Source of the DNA: CAZYSK01 sp964649415
GTDB lineage: Bacteria; Chloroflexota; Anaerolineae; B4-G1
Length of the DNA stretch: 64,000 bases
Assembly (NCBI GenBank): GCA_964649415.1
Contig: CAZYSK010000026.1
Span: 1 to 64,000, forward strand
Direction of reading: 5' to 3'
The notes beneath the pieces were generated by a model. It was not told the origin of the DNA and did no database searches. It was given only the letters and a program-made list of their open reading frames with translations. A program made the translations under genes and the position numbers. Below, piece after piece: positions 8,754 through 16,866 of this stretch; the stretch's first letter is position 1, and each line of letters opens with the position of its first letter.

Positions 8754-9723
8754 TGTGACGCCGTGGTTGCTGGAATTGGGCGAACCGTGGACCCGCTACC
8801 GCACGCTGGTGGACCTGCTCGACCGGCCCGAGGACGACGCCGAGGTGCAGGCTGCACGCGCGGAGATGCTGGCCCATCCACAGGTGGAGGGGTTGACGGA
8901 CCAAGCCGCCACCTGGCCCGGTTTTGCCCTCGCGCGCCATAACGACGCCAAGCACCCCATCTATGCCTTGAGCACGCTGGCTGACTTTGGCCTGCTGGCG
9001 AGTGATCCCGGCATATCCCCGGCCATTGAGGCAGTGATGGCCCATCAATCGGAAGAGGGCGCGTTCCAGACCAAGCTGCGTCTCTACAAACGCTTCGGCG
9101 GCGTCGACGGCGAGCGGTGGACGTGGATGGCGTGCGATGCGCCGACCTTGCTCTATGCACTGTTGTCCTTCGGGTTGACGGGTGACGGGCGCGTGCAGCG
9201 CGCTGTTGATCATCTGGTGGGCCTGGTTGAGGACAACGGCTGGCGCTGCAGAGGTGCAGCGGAACTGGGTGAGTTCAAGGGGCCGGGCAAGCGCGAGGAC
9301 CCCTGTCCTATCGCCAACGTCTACGCGCTGAAGGCGCTCTCCCAGGTGCCCGAGCTGATCGACAGCCCCGCTACGCGTGCCGGGGCCGAGATGCTCCTCT
9401 GGCATTGGGGCCCCGAGTGCGAGCGAAAGGTTTTCCTGTTTGGCATTGGCACTACCTTTCGCAGACTCAAGTACCCATTCGTATGGTACGACATCCTGCA
9501 CGTGGTGGACGTCCTGAGCCGCTATCCCTTTGTCCACGGGGACCCCCGCTTCCAGGAGATGGTCGGGACGGTCACGACCCAGGCGGACGAGGCAGGGCGC
9601 TACACCGCCGGCTCGATGTTCCGCGCCTGGAAGGACTGGTCCTTTGCCGACAAGAAGAACCCCTCGCCGTGGCTCACGTTCCTCGTGTGGCGCGTGCTCA
9701 AGCGCATCGGCGAATCGGCATAG
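8740..9723 (+). CDS. Alpha-toroid (prenyltransferase/squalene-cyclase-like repeat) protein
   Basis: The 327-residue product has the look of the alpha/alpha-toroid fold of terpenoid cyclases and prenyltransferase beta subunits, with repeated helix pairs and segments such as FGGVDGERWTWMACDAPTLLYALLSFG and a QSEEGAF turn. No DXDD or DCTAE-type cyclase motif is evident, so it may be a binding protein rather than a cyclase. ATG 8740 is chosen because GGAGGAGA lies just upstream; the alternative in-frame GTG 8728 lacks this support. It overlaps the end of the upstream membrane-protein gene. Confidence 0.7.
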   Translation: MKVTDVTPWLLELGEPWTRYRTLVDLLDRPEDDAEVQAARAEMLAHPQVEGLTDQAATWPGFALARHNDAKHPIYALSTLADFGLLASDPGISPAIEAVMAHQSEEGAFQTKLRLYKRFGGVDGERWTWMACDAPTLLYALLSFGLTGDGRVQRAVDHLVGLVEDNGWRCRGAAELGEFKGPGKREDPCPIANVYALKALSQVPELIDSPATRAGAEMLLWHWGPECERKVFLFGIGTTFRRLKYPFVWYDILHVVDVLSRYPFVHGDPRFQEMVGTVTTQADEAGRYTAGSMFRAWKDWSFADKKNPSPWLTFLVWRVLKRIGESA

Positions 9724-9758
9724 ATAGGAGGCTCGTATGGGCAAAGATGGGAGGGTTG

Positions 9759-10883
9759 ATGGACCACCGCAAGCTGGGTAGAACCGGCCTCGACGCCAGC
9801 GTGATTGGCCTGGGGACGGAGTACTTGAAGGGGCAGCCGCGCGAGACGGTGGTCTCGGTGATCCGTGAGGCCGTCGAACGAGGCGTGAACTACTTCGACG
9901 TCCTTTTCGCGTTCCCTGAGTACCTGGACAACCTGGGTGTGGCCTTCGAGGGGCGCAGGGAGCGCGTCATCTTGACCGGTCACCTGGGCTCCACGGTGAA
10001 GGACGGGCAGTACTGCAAGTCGCGAAGCGTGAGGAGGAGCGAGGAGTTCTTCCTCGACGTGCTCACGAGGCTGGGCACGGACCGCGTGGACATTGCATTC
10101 TTGCACAACTTCAACACGGTCACGGACTATGAGCGCGCGATGAAGCCCAAGGGATTGCTGGGACTGGCGCACCGCCTCCAGCAGGAGGGTAGGGCGCAGT
10201 TCATCGGCATCAGCGTGCACAATGTCGAGGTGGCGGCTATGGCGGTGGAAAGCGGGCAGATCGACGTGGTGATGTTCCCGGTCAACCTGGCCGCGAACGC
10301 GATGCCTGGCCGGAATGACATGCTGAGCTTGTGTGCGCGGCAGGGAATTGGTGTGGTCGCGATGAAGCCGTTTGCCGGCGGAAAGCTGCTGCGTGGGAGT
10401 GGCACGGTTCGGATGGCCAAGTACCAGACCGGCGGCGAGAGCTTCAAGACCCGGATCGCGTCGCCGATCACGCCGGTGCAGTGCCTCAGCTACGTGCTGG
10501 CTCAGACCGGCGTCTCCGTCGCGCTCCCGGGGGTCAAGAATGCGGCCGAGTTGGATGCGGCGCTTCACACGCTGGGGGCGAGCGTGGAGGAGCGGGACTT
10601 CGGCGGTGCCCTCGCAGACTTCGGCAGGTACGTGGAAGGGGAGTGTGTGTATTGCAACCACTGTCTGCCCTGTCCGGTCGCCATAGACGTCGCTCGTGTC
10701 AACCGACTGGTTGACACGGCGGGGCAGGGCGACCTGGGGCAGTTGCGGATCGCGTACGACGCGCTTTCTGTGAAGGCCTCGGCCTGCACAGAATGCGGCG
10801 CGTGTGCGGAGCGCTGTCCCTTTGGTGTGGACGTGGTTTCGAGGATGCGGCGAGCCGTTGAGTTATTTGAGGACTATGCCTAA
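9759..10883 (+). CDS. Aldo/keto-reductase-like protein with C-terminal ferredoxin domain (paralog 2)
   Basis: A 374-residue paralog of the 4807-5853 protein, with matching N-terminus (HRKLGRTGLDASVIGLGTE) and a C-terminal pair of 4Fe-4S motifs (CVYCNHCLPCP, CTECGACAERCP). As in paralog 1, the strand that should carry the catalytic Lys reads VILTGHLG; here the His of FLHNFN is kept. The start follows homology to paralog 1, ATG 9759 or ATG 9747. A better-placed AGGAGG (9726-9731) serves ATG 9737, which opens a 14-codon frame ending at 9781 across the real start, either a leader peptide or decay of an older start. Followed 11 nt later by a DUF3795 gene. Confidence 0.85.
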   Translation: MDHRKLGRTGLDASVIGLGTEYLKGQPRETVVSVIREAVERGVNYFDVLFAFPEYLDNLGVAFEGRRERVILTGHLGSTVKDGQYCKSRSVRRSEEFFLDVLTRLGTDRVDIAFLHNFNTVTDYERAMKPKGLLGLAHRLQQEGRAQFIGISVHNVEVAAMAVESGQIDVVMFPVNLAANAMPGRNDMLSLCARQGIGVVAMKPFAGGKLLRGSGTVRMAKYQTGGESFKTRIASPITPVQCLSYVLAQTGVSVALPGVKNAAELDAALHTLGASVEERDFGGALADFGRYVEGECVYCNHCLPCPVAIDVARVNRLVDTAGQGDLGQLRIAYDALSVKASACTECGACAERCPFGVDVVSRMRRAVELFEDYA

Positions 10884-10894
10884 GGAGGACTCTG

Positions 10895-11245
10895 ATGGAG
10901 AGGATTGTTGCCTACTGTGGACTGGTGTGCAGTGACTGCCCGGCGTACATCGCTACGCAGGCGGACGACGCGGCCGCGCTGGAACAAGTCGCGGCCCAGT
11001 GGCGGGAGGAGTACAACGCCCCCAATATCACGGTTGATCACGTGATCTGCGACGGCTGCCTGACCGACCAGGGGCGCAAGTGCGGCCATTGCGCGGACTG
11101 CGACATCCGTGCCTGTGGCATGGAGCGGGGCGTCGTCAACTGTGCGCACTGTGGCGAATACCCCTGTGAGAGGAACGAGCGTTTCTTCGGCTTCGTACCG
11201 GATGCGCGCACTGTGTTGGATGAGATCAGGCGCGGGCTGGTGTAA
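10895..11245 (+). CDS. DUF3795 Cys-rich protein (paralog 2)
   Basis: A 116-residue paralog of 7008-7355, with the same cysteine layout: YCGLVCSDCPAY, CDGCLTDQGRKCGHCADCDIRAC and NCAHCGEYPC. It begins 11 nt after the second aldo/keto reductase with TAAGGAGG as ribosome site and is the last gene before a strong hairpin terminator. Conserved Cys pairs suggest a bound metal or cluster; function unknown. Confidence 0.88.
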   Translation: MERIVAYCGLVCSDCPAYIATQADDAAALEQVAAQWREEYNAPNITVDHVICDGCLTDQGRKCGHCADCDIRACGMERGVVNCAHCGEYPCERNERFFGFVPDARTVLDEIRRGLV

Positions 11246-11267
11246 CCCTGTGAACGACTTGCATGCA

Positions 11268-11301
11268 CAGAGCCTGGGGGACTCCCCCAGGCTCTGTCTT
11301 T
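11268..11301 (+). terminator. Intrinsic terminator of the aldo/keto-reductase operon
   Basis: A perfect 13-bp stem, CAGAGCCTGGGGG (11268-11280) / CCCCCAGGCTCTG (11284-11296), with a 3-nt loop is followed by TCTTTC. It lies 22 nt after the DUF3795 stop codon and between convergent genes. The T-tract is short, so termination could be weak in one direction. Confidence 0.75.
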
Positions 11302-11405
11302 CAGTCACATCATCACGGCTGAATGTGAAGCCCTCTGCGAAGCTTCCTCTGTAGCATGTCAACCAAGAGCGAGATCTCCTGCAATCCTTCCTCGTCAGTC
11401 ACCCT

Positions 11406-12398
11406 TCAAACAGGAGATCCTTCAACCACGTCATCTCGCGTGGATTCGGCATACTGCTGCAAGGCGCCTCTCGCGGCCTCTTGTACGCGTTGTATCAACT
11501 CCGGCGGCTCGAGGACCCGGGCCGCCGAGCCGTGGCCCAATACCCAGGCGCTCGCCCAGTCCAGGGTGGCCGTCTCGAAGCGTGCCGTGATCGAACCGTC
11601 GGGGTGATCGGTGATCTCCATCCAGTGATCGTGGCGCTCGTGCACCTGGCGGGCTACGCCGACCTCCAGGTGGACGGCCACTCTGTACTTGGGTTCGAAG
11701 CGCATCGTGCGCGCCAGATACTCGCGCACGGAGAAGCCTCGGGGTATGGTGAACGGATCCTTGAGGGGGGTGACCTCTTGGATGCGATCCACGCGAAACG
11801 TGCGCATGTCCTCGCGGAGACGGCAGTAGCCAATCATGTACCACAAGCCCCATTGGAATGTCAGCGCATAGGGCTCTACCACGCGCTCTGTGGCCTCCTG
11901 GCGCGTCCGACCCCGGTACACCAGCTGCACGCAGCAGCGGTTGCCGATGCATTGCCGTAGCGCGTGGATCGTCGGCTCCCATGGGCGGTAGTCCCTTCGG
12001 GCCAGGCCTTCGACGACCAGACTTTGGCGGGCGCGGGCCACCTCCTGGCGCAGATCGTCGGGCAGGACGTTATCGAGCTTGGCGGTGACGGCGGTGACCG
12101 CCTCCTCGTACGTCTGTCCCCATATCCCTCGGATCAGGGTGGCGCCCATGTAGAGCACCGTCGCCTCCTCAGCAGTGAAGATCAGCGGCGGTAGCTTGTA
12201 GCCCCGCACCAGCGAGAAGCCCCCGTAAGGCCCCCGTTCCGAATAGATCGGGATGCCCATCTCCTCGAGCATCTCCATGTAGCGGTGTATGGTTCGCTCG
12301 GAGACATTTAGCTCGGCCGAAAGCTCCCCGGCCTTCCAGGTGGACCTTGTCTGCAGTAGCAGAATGAGTGATAGCAGGCGTGTGGCCACGTTGCCCAT
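11406..12398 (-). CDS. WYL-domain transcriptional regulator (YafY type)
   Basis: The 330-residue protein has an N-terminal helix-turn-helix (about 5-60; SAELNVSERTIHRYMEMLEEMG) and a central WYL ligand-sensing domain with GLWYMIGYCRLREDMRTFRVDRI, followed by a WCX-like C-terminal extension. Such proteins regulate transcription in response to nucleic acid or nucleotide ligands, often for DNA-damage or defence genes; the target here is unknown. ATG 12398 follows GGAAGGGGA. Its promoter overlaps the palindrome TGACATGTACTGTCA, which suggests autoregulation. It faces away from the decayed sugar operon and converges on the aldo/keto-reductase operon. Confidence 0.9.
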   Translation of the reverse strand: MGNVATRLLSLILLLQTRSTWKAGELSAELNVSERTIHRYMEMLEEMGIPIYSERGPYGGFSLVRGYKLPPLIFTAEEATVLYMGATLIRGIWGQTYEEAVTAVTAKLDNVLPDDLRQEVARARQSLVVEGLARRDYRPWEPTIHALRQCIGNRCCVQLVYRGRTRQEATERVVEPYALTFQWGLWYMIGYCRLREDMRTFRVDRIQEVTPLKDPFTIPRGFSVREYLARTMRFEPKYRVAVHLEVGVARQVHERHDHWMEITDHPDGSITARFETATLDWASAWVLGHGSAARVLEPPELIQRVQEAARGALQQYAESTRDDVVEGSPV

Positions 12399-12471
12399 GG
12401 GATTCCCCTTCCAACGCTCCGGATCGTCGCTCGTGCTTCTTTCCCGCCGCGAACGGCGACGGGATAGCCGT

Positions 12472-12504
12472 ATTATATCACATGATTATGACATGTACTG
12501 TCAA
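12472..12504 (-). promoter_or_regulatory. Promoter and palindromic operator of the WYL regulator gene
   Basis: On the minus strand TTGACA (12504-12499) is followed by TGATAT (12480-12475) at 18 bp, and TATAAT (12477-12472) at 21 bp. The -35 is embedded in TGACA-TGTAC-TGTCA (12489-12503), a 5-bp-arm palindrome suited to a dimeric repressor. The start codon is about 75 nt downstream. The operator role is inferred. Confidence 0.5.
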
Positions 12505-12703
12505 GATTGCGTCTCATTGGACTGCCGTGGGATGCCCTCGCCCTGTCTGGTCGGGCCTTCGCTTGACGGGGTGGGGGGTATCTGGCGGCGGGTGAGCCGA
12601 CCGCCTCCGACCGTTTGCCCCCGAGCGTTGCGGTCGGCATCAGCACCGATGACGTCCGTTCCCGGACTGCAGAGCGGAAGTGCTGGAAAAGGTGCCGAAT
12701 TGC

Positions 12704-12754
12704 TTGACAAGTACGCGTTTGTCCGCTACGATGAAAAAGGTTGCAACGTTGTGA
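12704..12754 (+). promoter_or_regulatory. Sigma-70 promoter with LacI-like operator
   Basis: TTGACA (12704-12709), exactly 17 bp, then TACGAT (12727-12732). Just downstream TTGCAAC-GTTGTGA (12741-12754) is a two-fold symmetric sequence with a central CG, 5 of 7 positions paired, as expected for a LacI/GalR-family operator overlapping the transcription start. It heads the remains of a sugar-use operon; no LacI-family gene is in the window. Confidence 0.55.
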
Positions 12755-13106
12755 CGTTATTGGGTTGCACTGTTGATCTGGAGGTATTTGCCAAGCCGTT
12801 CGACTGGCAGACCACGGAGACCTCGTGGGAGCGTTTGGTCGGACGCGCCCGCTTCATCCTGAGCAAGGGGCACGCGGCGCCGATCTTCTACACGGTGCTG
12901 GCCCACGCCGGGTACTTCGACCGTGACGAGTTGTGCGGTCTGCGCAGGGTCAACTGCCGGGCGGAGGGACACCCGGTGCAGGACAGGCTGCCCGGCATCG
13001 AAACGACCTCCGGTTCCCTGGGCAAGGGCATCTCGGTGGGCCTGGGCCACGTTCTGAGGGGACGCCTGAACGGGACGGACTACCGTGTTTACGTGCTCTT
13101 CGGCGG
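12751..13106 (+). pseudogene. Transketolase N-terminal fragment
   Basis: The frame encodes recognisable transketolase N-terminal sequence: RFILSKGHAAP, AGYFDRDELCGLRR, EGHPVQDRLPGIETTSGSLGKGISVGLG and DYRVYVLFGG. It stops where the GDGE of the thiamine-diphosphate site should be. The first 25 residues match poorly, so the 5' end may also be damaged. It is directly fused to the tail of another gene at about 13107, so an internal deletion removed the rest of this gene and most of the next. No full function is expected. Confidence 0.72.
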
Positions 13107-13238
13107 GAGGTGTTCTTGGCGATCGGTCTCGAAGTCGTGCGGCCCGTTGCAGCGGGCCAGGTCGTGACGTGGGACGACGTGCGTTTGGATGAGGATAGCG
13201 CGGTGGTGACACTGCGCCGCCAGCAGGATGCGCTATGA
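13107..13238 (+). pseudogene. C-terminal remnant of a SAF-domain NAD(P) oxidoreductase
   Basis: Shifted in frame relative to the transketolase fragment, this 43-residue stretch (AIGLEVVRPVAAGQVV, WDDVRLDEDSA, TLRRQQDAL) looks like the extreme C-terminus of homoserine-dehydrogenase-like oxidoreductases that end in a SAF domain. No start of its own is seen. The junction with the transketolase fragment lies within a few bases of 13107. Confidence 0.6.
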
Positions 13239-13267
13239 CTGGCGAATAGCAGACGGTGGGGGGGGAC

Positions 13268-14350
13268 ATGGCACATCTGTATGATCGAGACTGGACCCAG
13301 CGGGAGCTCTTGCGATACGTGGGACGTATGGAGCAGGTCGCGGGAATCAGGCCGGTGGAGGCTGGGGATGGGATGGCGCGCGGGGGTCGGGCCCTGGAAG
13401 TATGGACGGGGACCGGCTTGATCTTCCACGTGCTGGCGGATAGGGGCCTGGATATCTCCACCTGCCGCTACCAGGGCATCTCCATGGCCTGGAATTCCTC
13501 TGTGGGAGAGGTACACCCGTCTTACTATGAGCCGGCGGGCCTGGGCTGGTTGCGCTCGTTCCAAGGGGGCTTGTTCGTGACCGGCGGTCTGGATCAGTAT
13601 GGTTCACCGTCGGAGGACGCGGGCGAGGCGCTGGGCCTGCATGGGCGCGCGAGCAACCTGCCCGCTCGCTGCGTGAACTGCCGCACGTCCTGGGCCGGTG
13701 ACGAGTACGTCCTTGAAGTCTCGGGGGAGGTTCGGCAGACGCGGGTCCACGGCGAGAACCTGGTGCTGCGGCGCTGCATATCCACCCGTTTGGGATCGAA
13801 TAGGATAGAGATCGAGGATGAGGTGAGCAACGAGGGCTTTGCGCCCCATCCGCACATGATGCTCTATCACTTCAACCTGGGCTTTCCGCTGCTCAGCGAG
13901 AAGTCTGAGCTGCACCTGGAGTCGGAGCAGACGGTGGCCCGCGACGCGCATGCCGAGACCGGCATAGCTGCCTGGAAGAACCTGCAGCCACCGACCGCTG
14001 GATACAGTGAGCAGGTGTTCCGGCACGTGCCGCAGGCCGACAGCGACGGCAAGGTGCGGGTTGAGCTGAGGAATCCCTCTCTGAGAACCTCCTCATCTCC
14101 GCCTCAGGGGGATCGGGGCGCGCTGGGACTGCGCTTGACGTATGACCGGAGCGATCTGCCTTACCTCTTCCAGTGGAAGATGATGGGCCAGGGCACGTAT
14201 GTGCTGGGTATCGAGCCTGGTACCTGTGGCACGATAGAGGGCCGGGCTCAGGCGCGGGAGGACGGGGGTCTGATCCTTCTGGCCCCGGGTGAGAGCCGTT
14301 CCTACCGGTTGGAAGTCGAGGTGGTCGTGTATAGGGAGGGTGAGATATGA
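13268..14350 (+). CDS. DUF4432-family aldose-epimerase-like protein
   Basis: The 360-residue product matches the DUF4432 group of galactose-mutarotase-fold proteins: GLIFHVLADRGLDIS and GGLFVTGGLDQYG near the N-terminal half, LHGRASNLPA, and a late IEPGTCGTIEGR segment. These proteins sit in carbohydrate-use operons and may act on the anomeric centre of an unusual sugar. ATG 13268 follows GGTGGGGGGGA. It is the only intact enzyme left between the promoter at 12704 and the sugar-binding lipoprotein, so its pathway is probably broken. Confidence 0.85.
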   Translation: MAHLYDRDWTQRELLRYVGRMEQVAGIRPVEAGDGMARGGRALEVWTGTGLIFHVLADRGLDISTCRYQGISMAWNSSVGEVHPSYYEPAGLGWLRSFQGGLFVTGGLDQYGSPSEDAGEALGLHGRASNLPARCVNCRTSWAGDEYVLEVSGEVRQTRVHGENLVLRRCISTRLGSNRIEIEDEVSNEGFAPHPHMMLYHFNLGFPLLSEKSELHLESEQTVARDAHAETGIAAWKNLQPPTAGYSEQVFRHVPQADSDGKVRVELRNPSLRTSSSPPQGDRGALGLRLTYDRSDLPYLFQWKMMGQGTYVLGIEPGTCGTIEGRAQAREDGGLILLAPGESRSYRLEVEVVVYREGEI

Positions 14351-14598
14351 AGAGGGGTTGGCCAAGGCCGTGGCGGTGCTCAATCAAGCTCTTATGAGCG
14401 AGCCGCCCGGTGAGATGTTCTGGGCGTAGCGTGTTTCACAGTGGGGGATACCGTGCGGACGTGGACATCTGGCGTGTGTTGCGTGGGGCATAGCGCTGCG
14501 CGTGGATGCATGGAGGTGGGGAGGTCAGATATCGGCTGTCACGCATCGCGCTAGCACATGCAAGGGCGCTTGGGCGCTCAAGAGAGGGAAGGGAGACA
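14351..14598. other. Intergenic region with a possible remnant
   Basis: No supported gene. One frame directly after the DUF4432 stop reads EEGLAKAVAVLNQALMSEPPG and then stops, which looks like the tail of a lost coding sequence, but I do not recognise it. The 15-bp string GAGCCGCCCGGTGAG at 14400 recurs near 16492, on the far side of the binding-protein gene. Confidence 0.35.
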
Positions 14599-16026
14599 GT
14601 GGACGAGGGGGGAAAGCGACTTACCCGTAGGGATTTTCTGCGTGGGGCGACACTAGCTGCTGCAGGGGCGCTCGTTGCGGCGTGTGCTCCCGAGCCAGAA
14701 GTCGTCACGCAGGTCGTCAAGGAGACGGTCGTCGTCGAGGTTGAGGCCGACGAGATCGTCAAGGAGGTTGAGGTCCAGAAAGTCGTGACGGCCACGCCTC
14801 CGCCCGAGGAAGCGATCACGCTCGTAGTCGTGCATTGGGCCGAGGCCGAGTACGTAGACGCCCACCTGGTGCCTATGTGGGAGGCGAGGTTTCCCAACAG
14901 GATGCTCGACATCCGCTACACGCCTCTCGAGGGGTACCTGCCCAAGCTAACTATGGCCCTTGCCAGTGGCGACCCACCTGATGTCTATTTCTTCACCAGT
15001 TCCACGGGCCTCGCGTTGGCGCACGTGGGCGCGGTCCGGCCGCTGAATTCCTACATGGACGCGATGGGCTGGGACTGGGGCAAGTACTGGCCTATGTGCG
15101 AGAAGACCACCGATATCCATCTGAACGGTATGACCTTTGGCATCCCTCGTGAGATTCTGACGACGTACGTCTACTACAACATGGACCTGTTTGACGAATA
15201 CGGCGTCGAGTATCCCACCAATGAGTGGACGTTCCAGGATATGTTGGAGGCGGCTAAGGCGCTCACGCTGGATACGAACGGGGATGGTGAGACAGACATC
15301 TTTGGCTGGCACTGCAACTACGGAAGCTACAAGATGACCAACGGCATGCGCAACTGGGGCTCGGAGTACCGGGAGATCGTCGCCGAGGATGGCAAGACGT
15401 TCAACCTGAACACGCCGGAGACCCAGGAGATGATCGCGTTCTTCGCGGATCTGATCCTCGAATCAAACGTCTGTCCCAATCCGGAACTGGGCCAGGGGGC
15501 GAACTTCAGCGACCAGACCGCGGCGATGTACGATACGGGCCAGTGGCACACCGGCGGCCTGCGGCAGCTTCCGGCGGGTGAGAAGTTTCGTTGGGGCGCG
15601 GTGATCGCATGCGCAGGGCCGGAGGGCGTCCGATCGAGCTATGCCGACACCAAGAACTGGGGCATCCCCATGGCATCGCGTTACCCGGATGAGGCATGGG
15701 ATTGGGTGGTCATGGCCACCAGCCCGGAGGGCATTGAGCCAATGATCACGGCGGGCAACTTCCTGCCGCCCTTCAAGCCTGATACTTGCGAGGGCTTCCA
15801 GTTCGGCGAGGGGATGCCCGAGGATCACACGCCCTACTGCGAAGGCCTGAACTACGCCTTCAACTGGCCGCGACCGGGCGAGGTCGGGTCGCGCAATGCC
15901 TGGGACACCTACATGGGCATGTGCCGCGTGGGCCAGATCACGCCCGCCGAGTGCCTCCAGAAGTGGGCGGAGGACTCACAGAAGGCGATTGACGACTGGT
16001 GGGCGCAGAAGACCGCTGTGGCATAA
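14599..16026 (+). CDS. ABC-transporter sugar-binding lipoprotein, orphan
   Basis: A 475-residue family-1 extracellular solute-binding protein. The N-terminus carries a twin-arginine motif (LTRRDFLRG), an Ala-rich hydrophobic run and the lipobox Cys of LVAAC, then a charged Val/Glu-rich linker typical of lipid-anchored binding proteins. Ligand-binding-lobe motifs include ALASGDPPDVYFFTS and TYVYYNMDLFDEYG. GTG 14599 is chosen for GGGAAGGGAGA just upstream. No permease or ATPase genes follow; the next sequence is an FG-GAP remnant, so the transporter has been lost or is supplied from elsewhere. Substrate inferred to be a sugar from context. Confidence 0.87.
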   Translation: MDEGGKRLTRRDFLRGATLAAAGALVAACAPEPEVVTQVVKETVVVEVEADEIVKEVEVQKVVTATPPPEEAITLVVVHWAEAEYVDAHLVPMWEARFPNRMLDIRYTPLEGYLPKLTMALASGDPPDVYFFTSSTGLALAHVGAVRPLNSYMDAMGWDWGKYWPMCEKTTDIHLNGMTFGIPREILTTYVYYNMDLFDEYGVEYPTNEWTFQDMLEAAKALTLDTNGDGETDIFGWHCNYGSYKMTNGMRNWGSEYREIVAEDGKTFNLNTPETQEMIAFFADLILESNVCPNPELGQGANFSDQTAAMYDTGQWHTGGLRQLPAGEKFRWGAVIACAGPEGVRSSYADTKNWGIPMASRYPDEAWDWVVMATSPEGIEPMITAGNFLPPFKPDTCEGFQFGEGMPEDHTPYCEGLNYAFNWPRPGEVGSRNAWDTYMGMCRVGQITPAECLQKWAEDSQKAIDDWWAQKTAVA

Positions 16027-16035
16027 TCGCATTGC

Positions 16036-16462
16036 CTATCTATCGCCGTCACACGATCTACGTGGGCGAGCCCAGCGAGCGCACGCTGTGCGTCCTCGGC
16101 GATCTGGACAACGACGGCGTGCCCGAGATCGTGATCGGCGCGCGCCGTCCCAAGACGGAGCTGTATATTGGCTGGGCCGTACTGAGAGTGGCGCGTGGCG
16201 ACGATACACGATGGACGAAGGCTGCGGGCCGCTGGAGGCCGGCGGCTTCCTCGCCGACATCACCGGCAATGGCTGTCTCGATTTCGTGGGCGCCCACGAT
16301 GCCAGCGGCGACCGGGTCTTGTGGTGGGAGCAGCCAGCCGACCCCACACGGCCCTGGATACGGCGGGAGATGTTCCAGATGCCGGCTAACAAGTCCCACG
16401 ATCAGCTCGTGGCCGATATCGACGGCGACGGGCGGCTGGAGGTGGACGACTTCATTCGATAA
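16036..16462 (+). pseudogene. Frameshifted FG-GAP/VCBS-repeat fragment
   Basis: One frame reads RTLCVLGDLDNDGVPEIVIGARR (16036 to about 16155). The continuation is in a second frame: VYWLGRTESGAWRRY, GGFLADITGNGCLDFVGAHD and LVADIDGDGRLEVDDF. D-x-D-x-D-G calcium-binding-like repeats identify the FG-GAP/VCBS type. A frameshift near 16155, no start codon with ribosome site, and an early stop at 16462 mark it as a remnant. Confidence 0.72.
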
Positions 16463-16551
16463 TGATAAAATACGTCAAGCCGCATAACCAGGAGCCGCCC
16501 GGTGAGGAGGCCCGTCAGTAAACGCAGTCACGTATCGCGTCGTGCATGCTT

Positions 16552-16590
16552 CACTGCCCCGGTCAAGCGCGCCGGGGCAGTGCTTGTGTT
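16552..16590 (+). terminator. Hairpin terminator after the decayed sugar operon
   Basis: An 11-bp perfect stem CACTGCCCCGG (16552-16562) / CCGGGGCAGTG (16572-16582) with a 9-nt loop is followed by CTTGTGTTG. The T-run is broken, so efficiency is uncertain. Confidence 0.6.
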
Positions 16591-16670
16591 GCGAGAGGCA
16601 TGGGGAGTGTCAAACGTCGCGGCCGTGGACGTCCGGCGTCAAACGTCAGATGCCAGACGGTTGGGGAACG

Positions 16671-16795
16671 CGGATGCAGACATCCGTGTCTAGAGAGCTG
16701 AGCGGATGCAGACATCCGTGTCTAGAGAGCTGAGCGGATGCAGACATCTGCGTCTAGATAGTTGAGCGGATGCAGACATCCGTGTCTGGAGAAGA
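16671..16795. repeat. Four tandem 32-bp repeats
   Basis: Copies start at 16671, 16703, 16735 and 16767, each opening with CGGATGCAGACATC; the third and fourth have a few changes. Each unit contains the small palindrome GGATG-CAGA-CATCC. The array abuts the MFS gene, and an upstream in-frame ATG lies within it. Confidence 0.9.
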
Positions 16796-16866
16796 GTTGG
16801 GTAGGCGCGCTGTACCTGGATATGGATGACCTGGACTATGCGGACTCTGTGGAGGTTGCTCTTGGG

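Noticed and set aside
16671..16795. CRISPR array suggested by regular 32-bp repeats
   Set aside because: Repeats are directly tandem with no unique spacers, and there are no cas genes.
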